Shown in pieces: positions 54,198 to 62,113 of a DNA stretch of 64,000 nucleotides. The stretch is taken from the NCBI RefSeq assembly GCF_007828835.1, contig NZ_VIVL01000017.1, forward strand, positions 1 through 64,000, written 5' to 3'. Within the stretch, counting starts at the first letter, position 1, and each line of letters begins with the position of its first letter. Origin of the DNA: Variovorax beijingensis (GTDB taxonomy: Bacteria; Pseudomonadota; Gammaproteobacteria; Burkholderiales; Burkholderiaceae_C). The position numbers and the translations under genes are program-made. A model generated the notes under the pieces. That model made no database searches. It saw only the letters and a list, made by a program, of their open reading frames with translations, and had not been told where the DNA came from.

Positions 54198-55303
54198 GGC
54201 GTCGAGTATCCCATTGCGTTGCGCACCTCCTGGGCGAGCAGCGCAGCCTGCTGCGCATTCGGGCCGGACGAGGACGCCATGGGACCGAGCGCGCGCAGCG
54301 CGGCCTGGTAGCCGCGGTCGGGGAACGGCGTGCGCCATGCATCGCCCACCGGCTCGCCGCCTTCGGGCGCGAGCAGCACGGCTGCAAACAGGCCGCCCCT
54401 TCCGGCCTGCAGCCGTGTGGCCAGGCCGGTGGCCGCGGCGCTGTGCACCAGCACCATCGGCGGCGGCTGCAGGCGGTCGAGCCATTCGTTCAGGACCTGG
54501 CAGTGCCATTCGATGCGGTGCGCCGCTTCGCGCTTGGGCTTGTCGCTCTTGCCGAAGCCGATCAGGTCAGGCACCAGCGTGCGCAGCCCGGGCGCCCCGA
54601 CGAGGTGGCGAAAGAAGTAGCCCCATTCGCCCGGACCATGAAGGCACAGGCAGGCGGCGGCCGAACCGTCCCGCGGCCCCTCGTCGAGGTAGTGCATGCG
54701 CCAGCCCTGCAGGCTGGGCAGGTCATGGATGTAGCGCGGCTCGAAGGCGTAGCCGGCGAGCGCACCGAAACGCTCGGGCGGCGTGCGCAACGCGTCGTCG
54801 CGCAGGGGCTCCGCCTGCTCGCGCGCCGCATCGCGGCGCTGCTGGAAGAAGCCTTGCAGCAGCGCGCTGCACTCCGCGGCCAGCACGCCGCCCTGCACCT
54901 GCGTGCGGTGGTTCAGCCGGGGTTCGGCAAACAGATCGAGCACCGAGCCGGCCGCGCCGGTCTTGGGGTCGGCCGCACCGAACACCACGCGCGCGAGCCG
55001 CGCATGCAGCATGGCACCTGCGCACATCGCGCAGGGCTCGAGCGTGACGAACAGCTCGCAGCCGTCGAGCCGGTAGTTGCCGAGCGCGGCGGCGCCGGCG
55101 CGCAGCGCGTTGATCTCGGCATGGGCACTCGGGTCGTGCTGCGCGACCGGCGTGTTGCGCCCGGTGGCGACGAGCTGCCCGTTCCTGACCAGCACCGCGC
55201 CGACCGGCACCTCGCCTGCCTCGGCCGCAAGGCGCGCCTCGGCCAGCGCGAGCGCCATCCAGTGCGCATCGCCCATGGGCTTGGAAGCGGACTCAGTTGT
55301 CAT
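54194..55303 (-). CDS. tadA: tRNA adenosine deaminase TadA fused to an alpha/beta-hydrolase-like domain
   Basis: A 369-residue fusion. Residues 10-160 are TadA, which converts A34 to inosine in tRNA-Arg; zinc and proton-transfer residues are HAE (61-63) and PCAMC (C91, C94). Residues about 185-369 look like an alpha/beta hydrolase: LHGPGEWGYFF, PDLIGFGKSDKP and nucleophile-position S288 in LVHSAAAT. The domain is short and I see no clear catalytic acid or final histidine, so the second half may be inactive. ATG 55303 is chosen by the conserved TadA start. Confidence 0.88.
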   Translation of the reverse strand: MTTESASKPMGDAHWMALALAEARLAAEAGEVPVGAVLVRNGQLVATGRNTPVAQHDPSAHAEINALRAGAAALGNYRLDGCELFVTLEPCAMCAGAMLHARLARVVFGAADPKTGAAGSVLDLFAEPRLNHRTQVQGGVLAAECSALLQGFFQQRRDAAREQAEPLRDDALRTPPERFGALAGYAFEPRYIHDLPSLQGWRMHYLDEGPRDGSAAACLCLHGPGEWGYFFRHLVGAPGLRTLVPDLIGFGKSDKPKREAAHRIEWHCQVLNEWLDRLQPPPMVLVHSAAATGLATRLQAGRGGLFAAVLLAPEGGEPVGDAWRTPFPDRGYQAALRALGPMASSSGPNAQQAALLAQEVRNAMGYSTP

Positions 55304-55496
55304 CCGGCATCTTGCGCGCCTGCGCCGCGGCGTCGAGCGCTTCCTTGACCTGCTTTTGCACCTGCTGGGCCTGCGTGCGCGCATCGGCGGGCGCCTCGCC
55401 GGCCGCGGGCGCGGCAACGCTGGTGAGCTGCTTCTTCGCCACCACCCCGGCGATCACGAGCGCCAGCAGCAGGCCGGCCAGTCCGAACATGCGCAT
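55293..55496 (-). CDS. Small single-helix membrane protein
   Basis: A 67-residue protein with an N-terminal hydrophobic helix (MRMFGLAGLLLALVIAGVVA) followed by a charged, Gln/Ala-rich coiled-coil-like tail. It overlaps the tadA start by eleven bases and begins one base after the paiB-like stop, so it is translationally embedded in this unit. No family is recognised. Confidence 0.72.
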   Translation of the reverse strand: MRMFGLAGLLLALVIAGVVAKKQLTSVAAPAAGEAPADARTQAQQVQKQVKEALDAAAQARKMPDDN

Positions 55497-55497
55497 C

Positions 55498-56142
55498 TCA
55501 GCTTCCTTCCGCCACGGGCGCTTCGGCCGTCATGCCCAGGCGCTCCATCCACACGGCCAGCGCCTTCTCGTCGGGCGTGCCGGCGCTGTAGACGGCATGC
55601 ATGGCGGCGTGCGATTCGCGCCGGTGCTGGTTCAGCTTGACCTTGCATTGCAGTGCGCTCACGCGCAGCTCGAATCCGACGATGCCGGCCAGCATCTTGA
55701 GCTGGAACTCCTCGCCCAGGTCGCGCCATTGCTGCGCATAGCCGGGCTCGTGCTCGCCGATGAGCTTCTTGAGCAGCGCGTCCTTGGCCGCGGGCTCCTC
55801 GATCAGACTAGCCTGGACGGTGCAATGCACCACCAGGTAGTTCCAGGTCGGCACGCGCGCGAGGTCCGGATAGACCGAGGGCGACAGGTAGGCATGCGGA
55901 CCGAGAAAGGTGGCCACCGCCTGCGGCCGCGCCTGCAGATGGCGCCAGTGCGGATTGGGCTTGGCGCAGTGGCCCAGCAGCACCAGCTGGCCACCCTCCT
56001 GCTGCTCGGCCACCAGCGGCAGGTGGGTGACGTAGGGCAGGCCTTCGTCGTCGGTCGAGATCAGGCTGGCGAAGGGATGTGCGCGCATCAGCTCCAGCGC
56101 GATGGCCGGGTCCTTGGCGTTGAATTGCGGCGGCATGTACAT
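55498..56142 (-). CDS. FMN-binding negative transcriptional regulator, PaiB family
   Basis: A 214-residue split-barrel protein of the PaiB family, which binds FMN or haem and is named for repression of sporulation and protease genes in Bacillus. Family text: MYMPPQFNAKDPAIALELMRAHPFA (as MYMPPQF, ELMRAHPFASLIS), THLPLVAEQ, LLGHCAKPNPHW and VYPDLARVPTWNYLVVH. No DNA-binding domain is visible, so an enzyme or haem-degrading role is as likely as repression. Two ATG codons, 56142 and 56136, are possible. Confidence 0.88.
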   Translation of the reverse strand: MYMPPQFNAKDPAIALELMRAHPFASLISTDDEGLPYVTHLPLVAEQQEGGQLVLLGHCAKPNPHWRHLQARPQAVATFLGPHAYLSPSVYPDLARVPTWNYLVVHCTVQASLIEEPAAKDALLKKLIGEHEPGYAQQWRDLGEEFQLKMLAGIVGFELRVSALQCKVKLNQHRRESHAAMHAVYSAGTPDEKALAVWMERLGMTAEAPVAEGS

Positions 56143-56186
56143 GGGGCAATTTCCTCGTGGTGAGGCTCGATTGTCCCCGAGCCGTC

Positions 56187-56885
56187 CTATCGTGCGCGCG
56201 GCGTTTCCAGCAGCTTCACCATGGCCGTGTAGCCGCGGGCCCGGGCCAGCTGGAGCGGCGTGTTGCCTTGCCGGTCCGCCAGCGAGAGGTTGGCGCCCGC
56301 ATCGATCAGTGCGGCCAGCGTGCGTTGGTGGCGCGGGCCGCCGTCGCCGAGCACGATCGATTCGATCACTGCCGTCCAGTGCAGGTTGTTGACATGGTCG
56401 AGCGGCGCGCCGGCCGCGATCAGCTGGCGCACCACTTCGTCATGGCCCAGGTGCGCGGCGGCAATGAGCGCGGTGCCGTCGTAGCGGCTCGTCACCTGTC
56501 CGGCCTTCGCGCCGAGCGACAGCAGCAGCGCGAGCGTCGCGGCGTCGTCGGCCACCGCGGCGATGGTGACGGCGTCGTAGCGGTCGTCGTCGAGCAGGTC
56601 GAGGTTTGCGCCGGCCTTGGCAAGCAGCTTCACCGCCTCGCGCTGCCGGGCATGCGTGGCAACGTGCAGGGGCGTGCGGCCCCGCGCGTCGCGCGTGTCG
56701 AGATTGGCGCCGGACGCGATCAGGCCCTTGAGCCTGGGCAGGTCGCCCTGCCAGGCCACGCGGTGCAGCCCTTCATAGGCCAGCAGCTCGGCCGCCTGTG
56801 GCGGCACCTGGGCCGACGCACCAGCCGATGCGCCCAACCCAAGCGCGACTGCCAGCAGCCCGGACCAGATGCCATGCTTCATCAT
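56187..56885 (-). CDS. Exported ankyrin-repeat protein
   Basis: A 232-residue protein with a signal peptide (ends ASAGASAQ, about residue 26) and about five ankyrin repeats, for example DARGRTPLHVATHARQREAV, and later RQGNTPLQLARARGYTAMV. It should lie in the periplasm and bind a protein partner. ATG 56885 overlaps the glcG-like stop (TGATG), so it is coupled to that gene and its product probably binds that protein. Confidence 0.88.
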   Translation of the reverse strand: MMKHGIWSGLLAVALGLGASAGASAQVPPQAAELLAYEGLHRVAWQGDLPRLKGLIASGANLDTRDARGRTPLHVATHARQREAVKLLAKAGANLDLLDDDRYDAVTIAAVADDAATLALLLSLGAKAGQVTSRYDGTALIAAAHLGHDEVVRQLIAAGAPLDHVNNLHWTAVIESIVLGDGGPRHQRTLAALIDAGANLSLADRQGNTPLQLARARGYTAMVKLLETPRAR

Positions 56886-57388
56886 CAGCCCAGCTGGCCC
56901 TTGACCTTCTCGATGGCGGCGTTGGCGCACTGGTCGTCCAGGTGGCCGCCCGGCGCACCGCCGACGCCCACGGCGCCGATCACTTCGTTGCCCGACTTCA
57001 CCGGCACGCCGCCGCCCAGCAGCAGGAAGCCCGGCAGGTACGCCAGGTTGGCGGCGCCCGGATTCTTCTGCGCACCTTCCATCATGGCCTGCGTCGCGCT
57101 CTTGGCCGATGCCGAGGTCCATGCCTTGCGCTCGCTCGACGCCAGCGTGTGCGGGCCGGCGTTGTCGGCGCGCTGCATGGCGCGCACGGTGCCGGCGCGG
57201 TCGACCACGGTGGCGGCCACGTTGTAGCCGTTGGCGGCGCAGGCGGCCACGGCTTCGGCCGCGATCTGGTTGGCCAGCGCGAGCGAGATGTTCTTTTCGG
57301 TGCGCACCGCGGGTGCTGGCGCCTGGGCCTGGACGGCCGATGCAGCGAGCAGGATGGCGAGGGCGCCGAAGCGAAGGTTGGGACGCAT
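56885..57388 (-). CDS. GlcG/HbpS family secreted protein
   Basis: A 167-residue protein of the GlcG/HbpS family (PF03928) with a signal peptide (MRPNLRFGALAILLAASAVQA). Family features are ALANQIAAEAVAACAANGYNVAATVVDRAG, split here as ALANQIAAEAVAAC and NVAATVVDRAG, then RADNAGPHTLASSERKAWTSA, GGGVPVKSGNEVIGAVGVGGA. HbpS in Streptomyces binds haem outside the membrane and feeds a two-component system. Here a sensor-regulator pair lies just upstream on the same strand, so a similar sensing role is inferred. Ribosome site GGAGAAAACG precedes ATG 57388. Confidence 0.88.
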   Translation of the reverse strand: MRPNLRFGALAILLAASAVQAQAPAPAVRTEKNISLALANQIAAEAVAACAANGYNVAATVVDRAGTVRAMQRADNAGPHTLASSERKAWTSASAKSATQAMMEGAQKNPGAANLAYLPGFLLLGGGVPVKSGNEVIGAVGVGGAPGGHLDDQCANAAIEKVKGQLG

Positions 57389-57480
57389 TTTTCGTTTTCT
57401 CCAGTGAATGCAGGGTGAATGGCGCCGGCCGTTTGCCGGCGGCTGCGCCACTGTAGAAAACACTGCCCGCCGCAGCCATT

Positions 57481-57514
57481 CGTACGGCTACGCCCGACGC
57501 TCCGTAGTTCTACG
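57481..57514. promoter_or_regulatory. Tandem CGTA-N4-TACG palindromes upstream of the GlcG-like gene
   Basis: CGTACGGCTACG (57481-57492) and CGTAGTTCTACG (57503-57514) are the same 12-bp palindrome type, 22 bp apart, so they lie on one face of the DNA. The second sits in a larger 10-bp inverted repeat (57498-57519). They are in the 138-bp gap between the GlcG-like start and the stop of a FixJ-type regulator gene, whose product likely binds them. The larger repeat could also act as a terminator for the regulator gene. Confidence 0.65.
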
Positions 57515-57526
57515 GAGCGCCCACGT

Positions 57527-58168
57527 TCAGCCTTCGCCGGCCACCAGCACCGCGTAGCGCCGGATCAGCTGCGCGAGCGAATCGCAGTCGAGCTTGGCGA
57601 ACAGGTTGGCGCGGTGCGTCTCGACCGTGCGCGGCGACAGCGCAAGCGTGCGCGCAATCTCCTTGTTGGTCAGGCCCTGCACGATGAAGGCAAGCACCTC
57701 GCGCTCGCGCTCCGACAGCTGCGCCACGCGCTCGCGCGCTGCGTTGTCGGCCTGCGAGCGCTCGCGCGAACGCACATGCTGGCGCACCGCCTGCTGCAGG
57801 GCTTCGAGCAGTTGCTCGTCGTCCACCGGTTTCTCCAGGAACTCGGCCGCGCCGGCCTTGAAGGCGCGGCGGCACATCTCGACCGTGCCGTGGCCCGTGA
57901 GCATGATCACCGGCTGGTCGACGCCCTGCGCCATGAGCCGGTCGAGCACCGTGAGGCCGCTGATGCCGGGCATGCGCACGTCGAGCACGATGGCGCCGAC
58001 GCTCGCGCGGTCGAAGCCGTCGATGAAGGCCTGCGGATCGGCCCAGCCCTGCACCCGCAGGCCGACCGTGCCGATCAAGAGCGACAGGCTGTCGCGCACC
58101 GCCTGGTCGTCGTCGATGAGATGGATCAGCGGCGATTGCGGCTGGTGGATGGCCGAGGTGTTGTTCAT
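57527..58168 (-). CDS. FixJ/NarL-type response regulator
   Basis: A 213-residue regulator with receiver (D63 in IVLDVRMPGISG, K in FLEKPVDD) and LuxR-type helix-turn-helix (LSEREREVLAFIVQGLTNKEIA, quoted as LSEREREVLAFIVQGL and TNKEIARTLALSPRTVETH). It is the partner of the kinase just upstream, whose stop overlaps its start (ATGA). The two palindromes 13-46 bp after its stop, before the GlcG-like gene, are its likely targets. Close family members are FixJ, TtrR and DctR. Confidence 0.93.
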   Translation of the reverse strand: MNNTSAIHQPQSPLIHLIDDDQAVRDSLSLLIGTVGLRVQGWADPQAFIDGFDRASVGAIVLDVRMPGISGLTVLDRLMAQGVDQPVIMLTGHGTVEMCRRAFKAGAAEFLEKPVDDEQLLEALQQAVRQHVRSRERSQADNAARERVAQLSEREREVLAFIVQGLTNKEIARTLALSPRTVETHRANLFAKLDCDSLAQLIRRYAVLVAGEG

Positions 58169-59664
58169 GCCATGCGCTCCGTGGATGCTGCCACCAGCGG
58201 CAGCAGCAGCGTGAAGCGTGCGCCGCGCGGCGCGGCATTGGCCGCGGAGAGGCTGCCGCCCATGCCGCTCGCCAGCGTTTCGCTGAGGCTCAGGCCAAGG
58301 CCCAGGCCGCCTTCGCGTGTGCTGAAGAAGGGCTCGAAGAGGCGCGGCATGGCTTCGGGCGCGATGCCGCGTCCGTTGTCGGTCACGGTCAGCACGCCCT
58401 CCTGGCCGTTGCGACCGACAGAAACGGAAAGGCGGCGTTCGGACGCAGGCACCAGGTCGAGCGCCTGCAAGGCGTTCATCAGCAGGTTGTGCACGATCTG
58501 CTCGAGCGCCACCGCTTCGGCCTGCACGCGCACCGGCGCCTGCGCGGTGGCGTCGAACTGCGCCGCAACGCCGCGCTGCGCGAACTCGGGCGCCAGCAGG
58601 TGCATGGCGCTGCGTACCACCTCCTGCAGCACCAGTGGCTTCACGTCGCCGCCGGCTTCGGGGCGTTCGATGACGCGGCGCAGTCGCCCGACCACGCCGG
58701 CCGCGCGGCGCGCCTGCTCCACGGCTTGCCCCATGGCATTGCGCGCCGTGGCCAGGTCGGGCGGATCGTCGTCGAGCAGCCGGCGCGCGGCCTGTGCATT
58801 GGCCAGCACGGCCGTGAGCGGCTGGTTCAGCTCGTGCGCCAGGCCCGCCGAAAGCTCGCCCAGGGCATTGAGCCTTGCGACCTGGCCAAGGCGCAGCAGC
58901 TCTTCGGCCCGGCGGCGCGCGATGCGCTGGCGCTGCGCGGTCCACAGGCCGGCCAGCAGCAGCGCCGCCGCCAAGGCCCAGCCGGCGATGCTGCGCCATG
59001 GCAGCTCGGCCCAGCCCACGTGGCGCTCGGCCACCACGTCGAAAGGCTGGCTCGGCGAGGCCAGGGGTTTGGTGAGGGCAAAGCGCCAGCCGCCCGCGTC
59101 CGCTTGCGCCGCGCGCCCCGGCTGCAGCTCGAACTGCTGCGCGCCGCGCTGCAGGCTCACGCGCACCGGGCTTCGCTTCGGGTCCATCGGCCAGTCGCGC
59201 CACGGCACCGAGCCGGCGAGGTCGATCTCGAGGGCGTAGCTGGCGGGCGTGGCGCCCATCACGAGCTGGTAGCGGCCCTGCGCGAGGTCCAGCTCCGCCA
59301 GCTCGGCGCGGCGCTCGCTGCGTGAACGCGCTTCCGCAGCCGCCAATGCGGCGGCCTGCTTCTCGTCGGGCCAGGCCTGGTCGCGTTCGCGCCGCTGCAC
59401 GCGCAGGATCGACGGATAGACCGATGGCAGGCGCTGCTCCGGGCGGTCCGCACCGTCGCCGGGTTCGAGCAGCGCGAGCGTGGCCAGCACCGCGTCGTAC
59501 TGCACCACCTGCTGGCTCAGGAGCCGGTGCGCGATGCGCGCGTCGGTCTCGAAATCCTGCTGCAGCTGCGCGAGCTCGGTGCGCGCGAGCCACACCGCGC
59601 CCACGGCCGTGAGGGCCAGCCATGCCAGCCACCAGCCACCCTGCGTGCGCAACCACTGTTTCAT
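58165..59664 (-). CDS. Membrane sensor histidine kinase with a periplasmic domain
   Basis: A 499-residue sensor: TM1 (about 11-28), a periplasmic region of about 195 residues (29-224), TM2 (about 225-243), then HisKA with H277 in LAHELNQPLTAVLANAQ and an ATPase domain (NLLMNALQAL, GRGIAPEAM, GLGLGLSLSETL). The HELNQPL form is typical of kinases paired with FixJ-type regulators such as DctB and TtrS. The periplasmic region shows no named domain, so a protein partner such as the nearby GlcG-like protein could deliver its signal. Confidence 0.93.
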   Translation of the reverse strand: MKQWLRTQGGWWLAWLALTAVGAVWLARTELAQLQQDFETDARIAHRLLSQQVVQYDAVLATLALLEPGDGADRPEQRLPSVYPSILRVQRRERDQAWPDEKQAAALAAAEARSRSERRAELAELDLAQGRYQLVMGATPASYALEIDLAGSVPWRDWPMDPKRSPVRVSLQRGAQQFELQPGRAAQADAGGWRFALTKPLASPSQPFDVVAERHVGWAELPWRSIAGWALAAALLLAGLWTAQRQRIARRRAEELLRLGQVARLNALGELSAGLAHELNQPLTAVLANAQAARRLLDDDPPDLATARNAMGQAVEQARRAAGVVGRLRRVIERPEAGGDVKPLVLQEVVRSAMHLLAPEFAQRGVAAQFDATAQAPVRVQAEAVALEQIVHNLLMNALQALDLVPASERRLSVSVGRNGQEGVLTVTDNGRGIAPEAMPRLFEPFFSTREGGLGLGLSLSETLASGMGGSLSAANAAPRGARFTLLLPLVAASTERMA

Positions 59665-59725
59665 GGCGCGGATTGTGCCCGGCGCGGCGAGGCCGCCCGA
59701 TGTTGGCCGAGAATGCGGCCCCAAC

Positions 59726-60799
59726 ATGGCTGATGAAGTGCAGGACTCCCTTTTCCCCGATCTTCCGCGCCCGCCCGAGGCGCATTCCACGGTGCCGCCA
59801 GAGGCCGAGCCGCCTGTGAAGAAGAAGCCGCGCGGCGCCACGGTGGAACCGGCGCCCGCCGATCCGGCACTGGTCGAGCTGGCCGCGGCGCTCCCTTCCG
59901 GCCTGCGGCTCGGCACCTCTTCATGGCGCTATCCTGGCTGGGCCAATCTCGTCTGGGATGGCGACTACGCCGAAACGGTGCTGTCGAAGAACGGACTGTC
60001 CGCCCTCGCCCGGCATCCGCTTTTCCGCACGGTGAGCCTGGACCGCAACTTCTACCGCGCGCTCACTGCGAGCCAGTACGCGCGCTACGCGGCCATGGTG
60101 CCCGACGACTTCCGCTTCGTGGTGAAGGCGCCGAGCCTCGTGACCGACGCCACCGTGCGCGACGAGAGCGGCCGCGGCACGCAGGCCAACCCGGTGTTCC
60201 TGAACAGCGAGATCGCGATCCAGGAATTCGTGCAGCCGGCGCTCGAAGGCCTGGGCCACCGCATCGGTGCGCTGGTGTTCCAGCTGAGCCCGATTCCCGC
60301 GCAACTGCTGGCCGACCAGCCCGCGCTGCTCGCGCGCCTCGGCGAGATGCTCGAAGCCTTGCCCAGCCTGAAGCCGACAGCGCCCGATGCCGTGATCGCG
60401 GTCGAGGTGCGCGACCCGCAGCTGCTCTGCCCTGCCTTTGCCGACATGCTTCGCAGTGTGGGCGCCACCTTCTGCATGGGCCTGCATGCCAAGATGCCGC
60501 CGATCGAAGACCAGCTGCCGATGCTGCGCGCGCTCTGGCCCGGACCGCTGGTGTGCCGCTGGAACCTGCACCGCCGCCACGGCCGCTTCGGCTATGAAGA
60601 TGCGGAAAAGCTCTATGGTCCGTTCGACAGGATCGTCGATCCCGATCCCGAGACCCGCGAGGCGCTGGCCCGCGTGATCGCGGGCACCACCGGCGCGGGC
60701 CAGCTGGCCTACGTCACCGTGAGCAACAATGCCGAAGGCTGCGCACCGTTGACGATCGCCTCGCTCGCGCGAGACATCGCCGGCCTGTCCAAGCGCTAA
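59726..60799 (+). CDS. DUF72 family protein
   Basis: A 357-residue soluble protein of the DUF72 family (TIM-barrel, YecE-like). Visible text: GTSSWRYPGW, RTVSLDRNFYRALTASQYARY (quoted as VSLDRNFYRA), FVVKAP and VSNNAEGCAPLTI. The first 55 residues are Pro/Lys-rich and probably disordered. ATG 59726 gives the start MADEVQDSLF. It is divergent from the sensor kinase across 61 bp and overlaps the convergent ridA stop by four bases. The family function is not settled. Confidence 0.88.
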   Translation: MADEVQDSLFPDLPRPPEAHSTVPPEAEPPVKKKPRGATVEPAPADPALVELAAALPSGLRLGTSSWRYPGWANLVWDGDYAETVLSKNGLSALARHPLFRTVSLDRNFYRALTASQYARYAAMVPDDFRFVVKAPSLVTDATVRDESGRGTQANPVFLNSEIAIQEFVQPALEGLGHRIGALVFQLSPIPAQLLADQPALLARLGEMLEALPSLKPTAPDAVIAVEVRDPQLLCPAFADMLRSVGATFCMGLHAKMPPIEDQLPMLRALWPGPLVCRWNLHRRHGRFGYEDAEKLYGPFDRIVDPDPETREALARVIAGTTGAGQLAYVTVSNNAEGCAPLTIASLARDIAGLSKR

Positions 60800-61296
60800 C
60801 TGCTGCGGCCTGCATTGTCCTTGGCTGCCACCGTCATCTCCAGCTCCACGCTCGCATTCTTCGGCAGCGCATAGACGCCGACGGCCGTGCGCACATGCAC
60901 GCCAGCCTCGCCGAACACACGGTGCAGCAGCTCGGACGCCGCATCGGCCACCTCGCTCTGCTGCGTGAAATCGGCCGTGCACTGCACGAAGACCCCGACG
61001 CGCAGCACCTTCTCGATGCCGTCGAGCGAGCCGAGTTCGCGCCGCAGCAGGGTCAGGCAGCGCAAGGCGCAGATCTGCGCGGCCTCGCGGGCCTTGCCGA
61101 GCGGCACCTGGTCGCCCACGCGGCCGGTGACGACCACCGTGGTGCCCACGCGCGGCACCTGGCCGCTGGTGTAGAGCGTGCGGCCGTCACGGGCGATGGG
61201 TGCGTAGTTGCCGCCGGCAATGAGCTCGCCCTCGAAGCTGTGGCCCAGCTCGGCGGCAATCCGGTCGGCAATCTGGTCTCGGGTTTGCGATGTCAT
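60796..61296 (-). CDS. RidA/YjgF family protein
   Basis: A 166-residue protein of the RidA/YjgF/Rid family, members of which hydrolyse reactive enamine and imine intermediates from amino acid metabolism. Family text includes TSGQVPRVG, LRVGVFVQCTADF, VFGEAGVHVRTAVGVYALP and NASVELEM. It is slightly longer than RidA and resembles the subgroup with an N-terminal extension (DRIAAELG). The key arginine of RidA is present as R in HVRTAVG. ATG 61296 is chosen; a longer frame upstream looks spurious. Confidence 0.9.
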   Translation of the reverse strand: MTSQTRDQIADRIAAELGHSFEGELIAGGNYAPIARDGRTLYTSGQVPRVGTTVVVTGRVGDQVPLGKAREAAQICALRCLTLLRRELGSLDGIEKVLRVGVFVQCTADFTQQSEVADAASELLHRVFGEAGVHVRTAVGVYALPKNASVELEMTVAAKDNAGRSS

Positions 61297-61398
61297 TCGG
61301 CTTCCGTTCAATGAAGCTTCATTGTCGCCATCCGCTCCTTGAAGAACAGATACAGATCGCATGGACGCGAGGCACAACAGGCGATGCCTGGCGCGTCG

Positions 61399-62019
61399 TC
61401 AGGCCGCCCGCTCCGAGGGCCACCGCCCCAGCACCTCGTGGATGCCTTCGCCGACGTGGCTTTCGATCAGCGAGAACGAGCCCGCCATCCACCGGACCGG
61501 CTCGATGGCATGCGGCTCGATCTTGCGCGGCGTGTAGGCCAGCGTCATGTGGGGCGTGAAGCCGCGCTCGGGCTTGAAGCCCGCATCCGCCAGCGCCTCA
61601 CCCAGGCGCTGCCTGAACGCCGCAAGCGCCGAGGTGCTGCTGCCGCCGCCGCACAGCACAAAGGCCTTGCTCTGCTCGAAGCGCATGGCCTCGTCGAACA
61701 TCACCTCGAACGACGGCGGCGCCACGGCGGCAGCCGCCTCCAGGGCCGCTTGCACCGTTTCGCGCGGCACCGCCAGAAAATGCCCGAGGTGATACAGCGT
61801 GACATGCAGGCGATGCGCCTCGGTCAGCTTGCCTTTCAGCGAATGCCGGTCCTTCAGGCGCGCCGCCAGCGCGGCAATCGACGCGGCATCTTCGGGGCGC
61901 GGAAAGATTGCGAAGAAGAGAGAGCGCGGCAGGCGCTCCTTGCGCGGCGCGGTGCTGCGCGCACGGCGGGGCGGCGGCGGCGCGGGATCGATGCCTGGGA
62001 GTAGCAGCTGTTCGGGCAT
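61399..62019 (-). CDS. thpR: 2'-5' RNA ligase superfamily protein (RNA 2',3'-cyclic phosphodiesterase, ThpR-like)
   Basis: A 206-residue protein of the 2H phosphoesterase superfamily. Both catalytic HxTx motifs are visible: HVTL (H72) and HMTL (H157), the second in GFTPHMTLAYTP. An N-terminal Pro-rich stretch precedes SLFFAIFPRPE, the family start. Such proteins open 2',3'-cyclic phosphates and can join tRNA halves in vitro. ATG 62019 is chosen; the frame is open upstream. It does not clearly belong to either neighbour's operon. Confidence 0.88.
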   Translation of the reverse strand: MPEQLLLPGIDPAPPPPRRARSTAPRKERLPRSLFFAIFPRPEDAASIAALAARLKDRHSLKGKLTEAHRLHVTLYHLGHFLAVPRETVQAALEAAAAVAPPSFEVMFDEAMRFEQSKAFVLCGGGSSTSALAAFRQRLGEALADAGFKPERGFTPHMTLAYTPRKIEPHAIEPVRWMAGSFSLIESHVGEGIHEVLGRWPSERAA

Positions 62020-62113
62020 GGCAGATGTCGGATTCACCGGTGCATTCAAACACGGCCCGGCGCCGTTGACCCGCACCCGGAACTCGGCGCATGCTGCACG
62101 GCTCTGACCTGCC

